Origin: Acidobacteriota bacterium
GTDB taxonomy: Bacteria; Acidobacteriota; Terriglobia; Terriglobales; Acidobacteriaceae
Direction of reading: 5' to 3'
Assembly (NCBI GenBank): GCA_003224995.1
Contig: QIAI01000352.1
Coordinates: 1 to 6,404, forward strand
DNA length: 6,404 nt
Shown here: positions 1 to 5,379 of the stretch, in pieces
Layout: each line of letters starts with the position of its first letter
Position numbering within the stretch: the stretch's first letter is position 1
Notes under the pieces: model-generated
Told to the model about the DNA's origin: nothing
The model's input: the letters and a program-made list of their open reading frames with translations, nothing else
The model's database searches: none
Position numbers and translations under genes: made by a program

Positions 1-38
1 TCACTTTAGTGGTAGATCGGCCAAATCTGCCGCTTACG

Positions 39-221
39 CTAGCGAGCGGAAATAGCCGGCCTCACCACACGATTAGGTGATAGCGCACGATTCTGCCGAT
101 CGTCAGCTTTGTCGAAATGGCAGTCATAACGGATCGCGTGATCGTACAGAACACTGGGCGGGAGGTTGCGATGGATTTGTGGAAGTGTGAGTTCGTGCTG
201 ATCTAAACTGAAGGAGCTCAT
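39..221 (-). pseudogene. N-terminal remnant resembling ATP-type PEP carboxykinase
   Basis: A 60-codon frame starts with ATG at 221 and is preceded by an AAAGGA ribosome binding site about 8 bases upstream, so the start looks genuine. Residues 16-31 (IHRNLPPSVLYDHAIR) resemble the conserved N-terminal segment of ATP-dependent phosphoenolpyruvate carboxykinase, where a block of the type 'hRNL-hLYe-Ai' precedes 'GAL...TGRSPKDKRVV'. Here the later block appears as RALSPNRVV, which reads as if about ten residues containing the TGR segment were lost. The frame then stops after six more residues. The intact enzyme is over 500 residues and converts oxaloacetate and ATP to PEP in gluconeogenesis. The fragment lacks the nucleotide and metal sites and cannot be active. 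The match is from memory of the family, so identity is moderately uncertain. Confidence 0.45.
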
Positions 222-576
222 AAGGTAATTCCTTTTATTGGTTCGCCAACCGCACTTTGGCAGGGACTTGTGCGCCAGCCTACCTTTGATGTAGGCCAGA
301 ACCCAACTGATAGAAGTGACAGTGCGTCCGTATCAACCACCGAGTGACAATCAGCGCCTAGATGGGAACGCTGTCAGTACCACGAGAGTGCCTTGTGAGC
401 ACCAAGGAAGCCGCCAGCGTTGTTATTTCGAAGGCGCAGTCGAGAAGCGCAAACGCAGGAGCAGTCGTCCTAAGGGAGCGTGGTTGTATGCTTCTTTTCC
501 GTTATTCTGGATAATTGACGCAAGGCGCGTCCGGATCGCAGACCCATAACGCGCTAATCGTTGCGCGTGCAATGAA
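222..576. other. Stretch without a recognisable gene
   Basis: I read both strands of this 355-base interval and found no product I recognise. An open plus-strand frame at 316-549 has no convincing ribosome binding site, an Arg-rich composition and no familiar motif. It is best treated as chance. The only signal is the ribosome binding site just upstream of 221, which serves the minus-strand remnant. Since both sides are pseudogenes, this is most likely further degraded coding DNA. Confidence 0.5.
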
Positions 577-1185
577 TCATTGTCGTGTCAGAACAATCAG
601 CTCAAGCGCTGGTGGCGAAAGCGCATCCGTGAGTTCGAAGTTGCCACCACTTGCTGTGGACTTCCGCATGGCGAATGCCTCTTGGTTTCGTCAATCGGTA
701 GCGCTGCACGGTAAATGCAGTTTTGCCCCATGGCAGGCCTTCCACCTTAAGATGGATCCTCCATTATTTTTGTAATGAATATTGGTGCGGGCGGGAATGG
801 ATTTCACTTTGAGAAAATCGGTGAGGGGAGTGTTCTTCGGCAGCGCGCCGGCCGGCGGTTGCATGTCACGCGAGTGATAGTTGGCCGGAATCTCGTAGTT
901 GCTGATCAGAATCTGCACTCTCTTCACATCGTGTGATCGGCCGGCCAGCGCGGCTAGCCCGATTGTGTCCGCCCCGCTCAGTTCGAGTCTCTGCGGCGTA
1001 GCGACATTTTCCCCGCGGCGAGAAAGGCATAGGCGGGCTTGAAATAGCCGCCTCGCACATCAAATAGACCCATCTAGGCCGCATCGGCGCGATAGAAATG
1101 TGCCATGTCCAGCGACGTATCCTGCAGGTAAATCAGCACACTGCCGACGAAGGCAGCATTCTCGACGGCTTGCAATCGTGGCTTC
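577..1185 (-). pseudogene. GH39-like glycosidase, C-terminal part, frameshifted
   Basis: Three minus-strand frames, read in turn, rebuild the C-terminal third of a glycosidase of the GH39 beta-xylosidase type. From the 5' side they read ENAAFVGSVLIYLQDTSLD..FYRADAA, a stop, MGLFDVRGGYFKPAYAFLAAGKM, then TPQRLELSGADTIGLAALAG..VQILISNYEIPANY, then HLKVEGLPWGKTAFTVQRYRLTK, and finally SGGNFELTDALSPPALELIVL before TGA at 577-579. The in-frame TAG (1074-1076) sits where Trp is expected (AAWMGLFD), a single G-to-A change. Frame changes fall near 999-1006, 755-760 and 655-690. The catalytic N-terminal barrel is absent, so it is dead. The 5' edge near 1185 is where recognisable similarity ends. GH39 assignment rests on remembered family patterns; a related hemicellulase family is possible. 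Confidence 0.62.
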
Positions 1186-1204
1186 TCCTATTGCGAGGTT
1201 GTAC

Positions 1205-1305
1205 GAAGTGGACTGCACTATCGAACGCACGCATGAACCGCTATGGTATAAGAGGGTCCTCAATGTTTACGACGGAGTTAACCTTCCTCCAGCTTTCTTT
1301 CCTAT
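1205..1305 (+). pseudogene. C-terminal fragment of unidentified gene cut by the IS
   Basis: The plus-strand frame through 1241 reads THEPLWYKRVLNVYDGVNL followed by PPAFFP, then meets the left end of the IS. If the IS and one CTAT copy are removed the same frame continues after 2601 as MPNEGTKVA and a stop at 2627-2629, overlapping the ATG of the SDR gene as ATGA. This restored overlap matches the SDR/lactonase overlap downstream, so I infer that this was the preceding gene of the same operon. With the IS present the frame instead ends in ten IS-encoded residues (stop 1334-1336). On its 5' side the gene gives way to the GH39 remnant on the opposite strand around 1185-1205, so only about 35 residues are left. 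I do not recognise the protein; a sugar-acid pathway enzyme would fit the context. Confidence 0.5.
1302..1305. repeat. Target-site duplication CTAT, left copy
   Basis: The four bases CTAT lie directly before the TGA that begins the left end of the IS and are repeated exactly after the right end. Four base pairs is a usual duplication length for the IS407-type group of the IS3 family. Confidence 0.82.
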
Positions 1306-1330
1306 TGACCCAACCCCCGAAAACTGGACC
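1306..1330 (+). repeat. Left terminal inverted repeat of the IS
   Basis: This end starts TGACCCAACCCCCGAAAACT. The complement of the right end starts TGATGTGCCCCCGTTCACTG. The two agree in the terminal TGA, the CCCCCG block and the ACTG block, with one base of length difference before the C run. Confidence 0.75.
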
Positions 1331-1375
1331 ATCTAGAATGTGAGTTCTCCCCAAACCGAGGAGAGGAGAACCGCA

Positions 1376-1642
1376 ATGAAAGGCACGCGACACAGCGAAG
1401 AGCAGATCATCGCGATCCTGAAGCAAGGCGAGGCAGGATTGACAACGGCCGAGTTGTGCCGACAGCACGGGATCACGGAGCAGACTTACTACCGCTGGAA
1501 GGCGAAATACGGTGGGATGGACAGCAGTGAAGCCAAGAAGCTGAAGCAACTGGAGGACGAGAACCGCAAGCTGAAGCATGTGGTGGCGGATCTGACGCTG
1601 GATAACCGGGCGCTGAAGGATGTGCTCTCAAAAAACTGGTAG
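1376..1642 (+). CDS. IS3-family OrfA, DNA-binding transposase subunit
   Basis: This 88-residue protein binds the IS ends and supplies the N-terminal part of the full transposase. The start at 1376 is chosen because a purine-rich GAGGAGAGGAGA ribosome binding site lies just before it; a GTG at 1340 in the same frame lacks such support. Residues about 7-43 form the helix-turn-helix typical of IS3 OrfA (SEEQIIAIL, then ELCRQHGITEQTYYRWKAKYGG). Residues 56-84 form a coiled coil with leucines at 59, 66, 73 and 80, the leucine zipper used for OrfA/OrfAB multimerisation. The TAG stop (1640-1642) shares its last base with the first base of orfB. The last codons contain the frameshift heptamer that makes OrfAB. 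Length is normal for IS407-type OrfA and nothing looks damaged. Confidence 0.93.
   Translation: MKGTRHSEEQIIAILKQGEAGLTTAELCRQHGITEQTYYRWKAKYGGMDSSEAKKLKQLEDENRKLKHVVADLTLDNRALKDVLSKNW
1630..1636 (+). promoter_or_regulatory. Programmed -1 frameshift site A_AAA_AAC
   Basis: In the orfA frame the codons are tcA AAA AAC TGG TAG, so AAAAAAC is in the exact X_XXY_YYZ phase. Slipping back one base leads into CTG GTA GTG and then the orfB frame, giving an OrfAB fusion of about 365 residues. This is the known mode of transposase production in the IS3 family. The zero-frame stop lies only four bases after the heptamer. A CTGC...GCAG pairing shortly downstream could form a weak stimulatory stem, but it is not convincing by eye. 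Confidence 0.85.
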
Positions 1643-2472
1643 TGCCTGCGGGACTTCGGGCAGCCGTGAGCTATGTCGAGGGGGAGTACCGCATGAGCGA
1701 GCGGCACGCCTGCAGGCTGCTGGGTTTGGGACGATCGACGTGTCGGTATCGAACGCGCAGAGCGGAACGAGACATCGCATTGCGAACACGGTTGAAAGAA
1801 CTGGCCGCGAAGCGCATGCGGTTCGGGTATCGTCGGCTGACGGCGCTGCTGGTGCGAGAAGGAGTAGCGGCCAATCACAAGCGCGTGTACCGGCTGTACC
1901 GCGAAGAAGGACTAGCGATGAGGATTCGACAGCGGCGTCGGATCCGCTGGAATGGCGCGGTAGTAAAGCCTGCGGCGAGCCAGCCCAACGAACGCTGGTC
2001 GATGGATTTCGTGAGTGATTGCGTGAGCAGCGGGAAGGTGATTCGGATGTTGACCATTGTGGACGATTACACGCGAGAATGTCCGGCGATCGAGGTCGAT
2101 ACCTCGCTGGGCGGACTGCGTGTGCGTCGAGTGCTGGATCGGATGGCGAGCGAGCGCGGACTGCCGGAAGCGATCGTTGTGGACAACGGGCCGGAATTTC
2201 GCGGACGGGCACTGGCGGCCTGGAGCGAACAACGTGGTGTGCGACTGGATTTCATTCAGCCAGGCAAGCCCGCGCAGAATGCCTACATCGAAAGCTTCAA
2301 CGGCCGACTGCGTGACGAATGTCTGAACGCGAACTGGTTCACTAGTCTCAGTGATGCACGGCGAAAGATCGAAATTTGGCGGCAGGATTACAACGAACAA
2401 CGCCCACACAGTTCGTTGAACTACTTGCCGCCGGCAGAGTTTGCACGGACGACAGTGGAGATGCGGGCATGA
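1642..2472 (+). CDS. IS3-family OrfB, DDE transposase catalytic part
   Basis: This is the catalytic portion of the IS3 transposase, which cuts and joins the IS ends through a copy-out-paste-in route with a circular intermediate. Numbering from GTG at 1642 gives 276 residues. An N-terminal HTH_21-like region (about 43-100, with RFGYRRLTALL and HKRVYRLYREEGL) precedes the rve integrase core. The catalytic triad is visible: D122 in WSMDF, D181 in VVDNGPEF and E217 in AYIESFNG, with 35 residues between the second and third, which is DD35E. The C-terminus has the usual YNEQRPHSSLNYLPPAEF block. The natural product is probably the OrfAB fusion from -1 frameshifting; independent initiation at the overlapping GTG is possible but has no clear ribosome binding site. 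No key residue is missing, so the enzyme is probably active. Confidence 0.93.
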   Translation: MPAGLRAAVSYVEGEYRMSERHACRLLGLGRSTCRYRTRRAERDIALRTRLKELAAKRMRFGYRRLTALLVREGVAANHKRVYRLYREEGLAMRIRQRRRIRWNGAVVKPAASQPNERWSMDFVSDCVSSGKVIRMLTIVDDYTRECPAIEVDTSLGGLRVRRVLDRMASERGLPEAIVVDNGPEFRGRALAAWSEQRGVRLDFIQPGKPAQNAYIESFNGRLRDECLNANWFTSLSDARRKIEIWRQDYNEQRPHSSLNYLPPAEFARTTVEMRA

Positions 2473-2484
2473 GGAAAGCTATTA

Positions 2485-2541
2485 CGGGGATGCCAGAGCA
2501 GAGGACTCAAGCGCCGTCCCCTGCTCCGGACCTCATCCCCG
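2485..2541. other. Inverted repeat in the IS tail after orfB
   Basis: CGGGGATG at 2485-2492 pairs with CATCCCCG at 2534-2541, and inside it AGCAG (2497-2501) pairs with CTGCT (2521-2525). The stem-loop lies 12 bases after the orfB stop and has no T run behind it, so it is not a standard intrinsic terminator. It might limit transcription leaving the IS or protect the transcript. Function is unknown. Confidence 0.4.
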
Positions 2542-2572
2542 CTGAAAATCAACCGAGAGCTTACATGGAGTT

Positions 2573-2597
2573 TGGAACAGTGAACGGGGGCACATCA
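2573..2597 (+). repeat. Right terminal inverted repeat of the IS
   Basis: The end reads GGAACAGTGAACGGGGGCACATCA and is the imperfect complement of the left end, keeping CAGT, CGGGGG and the terminal TCA. The next four bases are the second CTAT copy. Confidence 0.72.
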
Positions 2598-2629
2598 CTA
2601 TGCCCAATGAGGGGACCAAAGTCGCATGA
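2598..2629 (+). pseudogene. Last codons of the IS-interrupted gene, with right CTAT copy
   Basis: The first four bases (2598-2601) are the right copy of the CTAT duplication. Joined to the sequence before 1302, the frame reads MPNEGTKVA and stops at TGA 2627-2629. The stop overlaps the SDR start as ATGA, which supports a former coupled gene order. The stretch also holds the GAGGGG ribosome binding site of the SDR gene (2609-2614), which the insertion left untouched. Confidence 0.5.
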
Positions 2630-3384
2630 AGGATTTTTCTGGAAAAGTTGCCCTGGTCACGGGCACCACGGGAATTGGCCGAGCTGTGGCGAAGCGATTC
2701 GCTGAAGACCGTGCGTCAGTCATGGCATGCGGCATTGAGCAGGCTGGCAATGAGGAGTTGGCAAAGGAGGCGGCCGCTCGTGGACTGACTTTGCGGGTAG
2801 AGCGGTGCGACATCAGCAAACTCGATGACGTGCGCTCAGTGGTTCAGAAGGCCGTGAGCGCATTTGGCGGACTCGACATCATTGTGAATGCGGCTGGCAT
2901 TCATCCCTTCGGAACTGTGCTTGAAACAGACTTCGACACCTGGAATCAATGCATGCTGGTTAATGTCGCAAGCATCTATCTGCTAGCCAAGTCGGGTATT
3001 CCGGAAATGAAGAAGCGCGGTGGTGGGTCGATCATCAACATCGCTTCCGTGCAGGGGTACGCGTGCCAGCGAGGAGTGGCGGCCTATGCCACATCTAAGG
3101 GGGCGGTTCACAGTCTGACTCGAGCCTTGGCGCTCGACCATTCTTCTGACAAGATTCGGGTCAACTCGATCAGTCCCGGTTCAATCGCAGCGCACTTCGG
3201 TCAAGGTCTGCCCCTCGAGCAAGTACTCGAACGCTTTGCCGAGGCTCATCCACTGCGCCGAAACGGTACACCGGAAGAGGTCGCTGAACTCGCAGCGTTC
3301 CTGGCTTCCGACAGAGCCGGATTCTGTACGGGTGGAGACTACCTTATCGACGGAGGCCTGCTTGCCGGCATCGGTGTCCAATGA
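2626..3384 (+). CDS. Classical SDR-family oxidoreductase, probable sugar dehydrogenase
   Basis: This 252-residue cytosolic enzyme has every mark of a classical short-chain dehydrogenase/reductase. The nucleotide-binding TGTTGIG is at residues 12-18, CDI at 61-63, NAAG at 88-91, N113 in LVNVAS, catalytic S141, Y154 and K158 (YATSK), and PG at 184-185. Length is typical. The residue after the second strand, usually Asp for NAD or a basic residue for NADP, falls in ACGIEQ, so cofactor choice cannot be read. The start at 2626 has GAGGGG about 11 bases upstream, a rather long gap, and overlaps the restored stop of the previous gene. Its own stop overlaps the lactonase ATG. Oxidation of an aldose to an aldonolactone is inferred from that neighbour; a general 3-oxoacyl-ACP reductase-like role is the alternative. 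The IS lies 28 bp upstream, so its native transcription is probably cut. Confidence 0.92.
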   Translation: MKDFSGKVALVTGTTGIGRAVAKRFAEDRASVMACGIEQAGNEELAKEAAARGLTLRVERCDISKLDDVRSVVQKAVSAFGGLDIIVNAAGIHPFGTVLETDFDTWNQCMLVNVASIYLLAKSGIPEMKKRGGGSIINIASVQGYACQRGVAAYATSKGAVHSLTRALALDHSSDKIRVNSISPGSIAAHFGQGLPLEQVLERFAEAHPLRRNGTPEEVAELAAFLASDRAGFCTGGDYLIDGGLLAGIGVQ

Positions 3385-4304
3385 CTTCCGAGCCAATTTG
3401 CGTGGCGCCGACCGGGGATGTTTGTGGCGAAGGAGTTGTGTGGCACGCGGCGCACTCCGCTGCCTACTGGACCGACATTAACCGCTTTCTGATTCATTGC
3501 TATACGCCCGCCGACCGATGCGTCCGCACCTGGTTCTTTGATGAACCGGTCACAGCTCTGACATTGACGGACCGGGACGACACACTGGCTGCCGTCCTCG
3601 GCTCTCAGATAATTTTGTGGGAGCCTCATTCGGATCATCGCAGTCAGCCCCTTTACCGGCTCGAACAGTGGCCGAGGGTTCGCTTCAACGATGCGCGAAC
3701 TGATAAGCGTGGATCACTCTGGATCGGCTCGATGCGCAACAACGTGAAACATGACGGCTCCGCCGGGACCGTGGAGGGCCGTGACGGCGTGCTCTATCGC
3801 CTGGATCCCGACAATACCGTCACCGAGTGGTGTTGCGACCTTGGCATCGCCAACACGCTTGCCTGGAGCCCGGATGACCGACACTTCTACTTCGGTGACA
3901 CAGTGGAGAACACCGTCTGGGTTTACGATTACGACCCTGCCAGCGGGGCCATCGCTAATCGCAGGCCGTTTCTGCAAGGCTTCTCCAAGGGATTTCCTGA
4001 TGGTTCTTGTGTCGATGCGGAAGGATATCTTTGGAATTGTCGTTTCTATGGTGGATGTATCGTCCGGGTAGCGCCCGACGGGCACATTGATCGCATTGTT
4101 GAGATGCCGGTACAGAACATAACAACCTGCACTTTCGGTGGCCCAGACCGCAAGACACTTTATGTGACGACTGCCTCGATCGAGGCACCGCCCGGCGACC
4201 GTTTAGCCGGCGGACTATTCACGATCCAGACCGAGACTGAGGGCCAGCCGGAAAATCGGTTCGCTATTTTTGCCCAGCGAGACGCGGCTATTCGCAGCCG
4301 CTGA
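3381..4304 (+). CDS. SMP-30/gluconolactonase-family sugar lactonase
   Basis: This 307-residue protein belongs to the SMP-30/gluconolactonase/LRE-like six-bladed propeller family, which hydrolyses aldonolactones using one divalent metal. The expected ligands are visible: E17 in GEGVVW, N158 in IANTLAWSPD and D207 in FPDGSCVD. R101 and N103 in RFNDARTDKRGSLWIGSM match the substrate-contacting Arg and Asn of human SMP-30 in position. No signal peptide is seen, so it is cytosolic. The ATG overlaps the SDR stop (ATGA), indicating translational coupling with the dehydrogenase and thus consecutive steps, lactone formation and then hydrolysis to the sugar acid. The last 20 or so residues after GGLFTIQ are a little longer than needed. 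The substrate (arabinose, galactose, fucose or glucose lactone) cannot be told from sequence alone. Confidence 0.92.
   Translation: MTSEPICVAPTGDVCGEGVVWHAAHSAAYWTDINRFLIHCYTPADRCVRTWFFDEPVTALTLTDRDDTLAAVLGSQIILWEPHSDHRSQPLYRLEQWPRVRFNDARTDKRGSLWIGSMRNNVKHDGSAGTVEGRDGVLYRLDPDNTVTEWCCDLGIANTLAWSPDDRHFYFGDTVENTVWVYDYDPASGAIANRRPFLQGFSKGFPDGSCVDAEGYLWNCRFYGGCIVRVAPDGHIDRIVEMPVQNITTCTFGGPDRKTLYVTTASIEAPPGDRLAGGLFTIQTETEGQPENRFAIFAQRDAAIRSR
4284..4301 (+). other. GC-rich hairpin at the end of the lactonase gene
   Basis: GCGGCT (4284-4289) and AGCCGC (4296-4301) form a perfect 6-bp stem with a 6-base loop, ending immediately before the TGA stop. No T tract follows, so it is a poor intrinsic terminator. 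It may be a 3' end or stability element, or chance in a GC-rich gene. Confidence 0.3.
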
Positions 4305-4352
4305 ACATTCTATGCTGCGAAATGCGCAAACCATGATCGAAACCTTCCAGCT

Positions 4353-4715
4353 CTAATGTACTGTTGTCTGAAAGGCATCCATCAACGAAGTAATCTTCAT
4401 CGCGGCCTTCAGCTATCTAGCGTGCTTGCACTTCGGACCGCGACATCGAAAGTCTCTCCCGGCAACAGGTCGAAAAATTATCCGACATCTGGATATTCGA
4501 ATCGCCGTAGGAGATCTGTACACTCCTTGCCAAAGTCTGAACACGCAAGAAAGAGTGCAGCTTCCGAACCACCTTGTTCAGAGTGCTCTCAATCTTTGGA
4601 GCCGACGGAAGTTCCAGGTTATGCATGGCATTGAAGAACACCAGATTTCGTGACACGCGCTGTCCGCCGACTTCCAAATCAGTCACTACGAACGAGCGAC
4701 GGAGGTCCGGGCAAT
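4353..4715 (-). pseudogene. GH2 beta-mannosidase-like C-terminus, frameshifted
   Basis: The minus strand codes for the C-terminal domain of a GH2 enzyme of the beta-mannosidase type, in three frames. The first reads SFVVTDLEVGGQRVSRNLVF, then NAMHNLELP, and LARSVQISYGDSNIQMSDN. A one-base loss in the A run at 4473-4477 shifts into FDLLPGETFDVAVRSASTLD. A second one-base loss near 4414 shifts into LKAAMKITSLMDAFQTTVH and a TAG at 4353-4355. The blocks SDN-FDLLPGE and ITSL-DAF are hallmarks of beta-mannosidase C-termini. The catalytic domain is missing, so it is inactive. Its former role would be release of mannose from oligomannosides. Similarity fades near 4700-4715. The convergent lactonase gene ends 48 bp away. 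Confidence 0.65.
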
Positions 4716-4739
4716 CAAGTGCGCAGCACTTCCTTTCAT
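4686..4739 (-). other. Short ORF with perfect ribosome binding site, likely gene-start remnant
   Basis: A perfect AAGGAGG (4747-4753) stands seven bases before an ATG at 4739. The frame codes for MKGSAAHLIARTSVARS and stops at 4686-4688, just where the GH2-like frame begins. It lies 22 bp after the glcG-like stop on the same strand, as a following operon gene would. I infer that it is the start of a lost gene joined by deletion to the GH2 remnant, rather than a working 17-residue peptide. I do not recognise the sequence. Confidence 0.35.
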
Positions 4740-4761
4740 ACCCTGCCCTCCTTATAAACAA

Positions 4762-5190
4762 CTAAGAAAAGTTCGCGTTTGCGATGAGTTCCAGCCCGAG
4801 TGTCGCCAGGGCGATATCTTCGTCGGAGGAGAGCCCGCTTACCCCAATTGCGCCGACAACTTGTCCATCTCGCCAGATGGGAATCCCGCCTCCCCATCCA
4901 ACAAATTTGTTGTCTCCAAAGAAGGCAACGTCAAAACCTTTTTCGGGATGGCGTATTTTGTCGCCGATCTCTTTGGTGGGCTTTCGCTCGCGAGCCGCAG
5001 TCCATGCCTTGTTGGCGGCGACGCGAATTGAGGAAAGAGGCGCTCCATCCATTCGCGCAAATGCGATCAGTTCGCCGTGTGCGTCGGAGACGGCAACGAC
5101 CGCAGCCTTCTGATGCTCGAGTGCTTTTTGAACGATCACTTCGACGATTCGCTTCGCAACCTGGTAGCCGATCATCGGAACAGTTTTCAT
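4762..5190 (-). CDS. GlcG/HbpS (DUF336) family protein
   Basis: This 142-residue protein belongs to the GlcG/HbpS family (Pfam Haem_degrading, formerly DUF336), a Roadblock/profilin-like alpha-beta fold. Typical blocks are VVAVSDAHGELIAFARMDGA (31-50), the helix around RVAANKAWTAA (56-66) and GGIPIWRDGQVVGAIGVSG (101-119) followed by SSDED. Length is normal and no signal peptide is evident. An AGGAG ribosome binding site stands about seven bases before the ATG at 5190. Some family members bind haem or corrinoid (HbpS), and GlcG is found with glycolate oxidation genes, but the biochemical role is often unknown. Here it lies downstream of a sugar-porter gene in the same direction, 189 bp away, so a link to sugar or hydroxy-acid metabolism is possible. 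The sequence alone gives no reaction. Confidence 0.9.
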   Translation of the reverse strand: MKTVPMIGYQVAKRIVEVIVQKALEHQKAAVVAVSDAHGELIAFARMDGAPLSSIRVAANKAWTAARERKPTKEIGDKIRHPEKGFDVAFFGDNKFVGWGGGIPIWRDGQVVGAIGVSGLSSDEDIALATLGLELIANANFS

Positions 5191-5229
5191 TTGTTTCTCC
5201 TGGATGACGATGAAATTCCAACTCTCTTT

Positions 5230-5344
5230 CGCACACAGTCAATGCTGAGTATCGTAGATATTTCAGGATGTCGCGACGGTTCACTCGATTGAGTTCGCGG
5301 TGGGCGTTCGATGAAAGTGGCGCACGTTTCTTTTCCACCGCCAT
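5230..5344 (-). pseudogene. 5' remnant of a gene with twin-arginine-like leader
   Basis: From ATG at 5344 (AGGAG a few bases upstream) the frame reads MAVEKKRAPLSSNAHRELNR, then VNRRDILKYLRYSALTV. NRRDILKYL resembles the S/T-R-R-x-F-L-K twin-arginine motif that opens many Acidobacteriota secreted oxidoreductases and hydrolases. The hydrophobic stretch and the rest of the protein are missing: the frame runs on into the glcG-like gene in another phase with no recognisable content. I infer a gene start left by an internal deletion that also placed the glcG-like gene here. A regulatory leader peptide is a weaker alternative. Confidence 0.4.
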
Positions 5345-5379
5345 GATCTCCTATCCGAGTATGTCTTAAGTGGACGCCG

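Larger units (their letters stand above)
1306..2597 (+). mobile_element. IS3-family insertion sequence, apparently intact
   Basis: This 1292-bp element begins TGACCCAACCCCCG and ends CGGGGGCACATCA, giving the TG...CA termini of the IS3 family. The outer 25 bases form an imperfect inverted repeat with matching TGA, CCCCCG, ACTG and CC blocks. It is flanked by a perfect CTAT duplication. It carries two overlapping frames in relative phase -1, a slippery heptamer at their junction and a DD35E transposase, and I see no frame disruption. Protein style, length and a 4-bp duplication point to the IS407-like group. It lies in the same orientation as the operon it interrupts, so read-through from its own promoter could reach the SDR gene. 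Intact ends and duplication indicate a fairly recent insertion compared with the surrounding pseudogenes. Confidence 0.9.

Noticed and set aside
316..549. Open plus-strand frame of 77 codons
   Set aside because: No supported start, Arg-rich composition, no recognisable motif and overlap with decayed DNA.
1628..2212. Long minus-strand frame opposite orfB
   Set aside because: It is the antisense shadow of the transposase; codon-biased GC-rich genes often leave the complementary frame open. The rich DD35E match belongs to the plus strand.
4284..4310. Rho-independent terminator after the lactonase gene
   Set aside because: The stem is good but no T tract follows, and it lies inside the last codons, so I list it only as a hairpin.
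5200..5260. Minus-strand TTGACT as a -35 box for the glcG-like gene
   Set aside because: No acceptable -10 hexamer occurs at 16-18 bases, so I do not call a promoter.
4931..5344. 137-codon minus-strand frame across the glcG-like gene
   Set aside because: Only its first 38 or so codons, before the glcG-like start, are meaningful. The rest overlaps the well-supported glcG-like gene in another phase.
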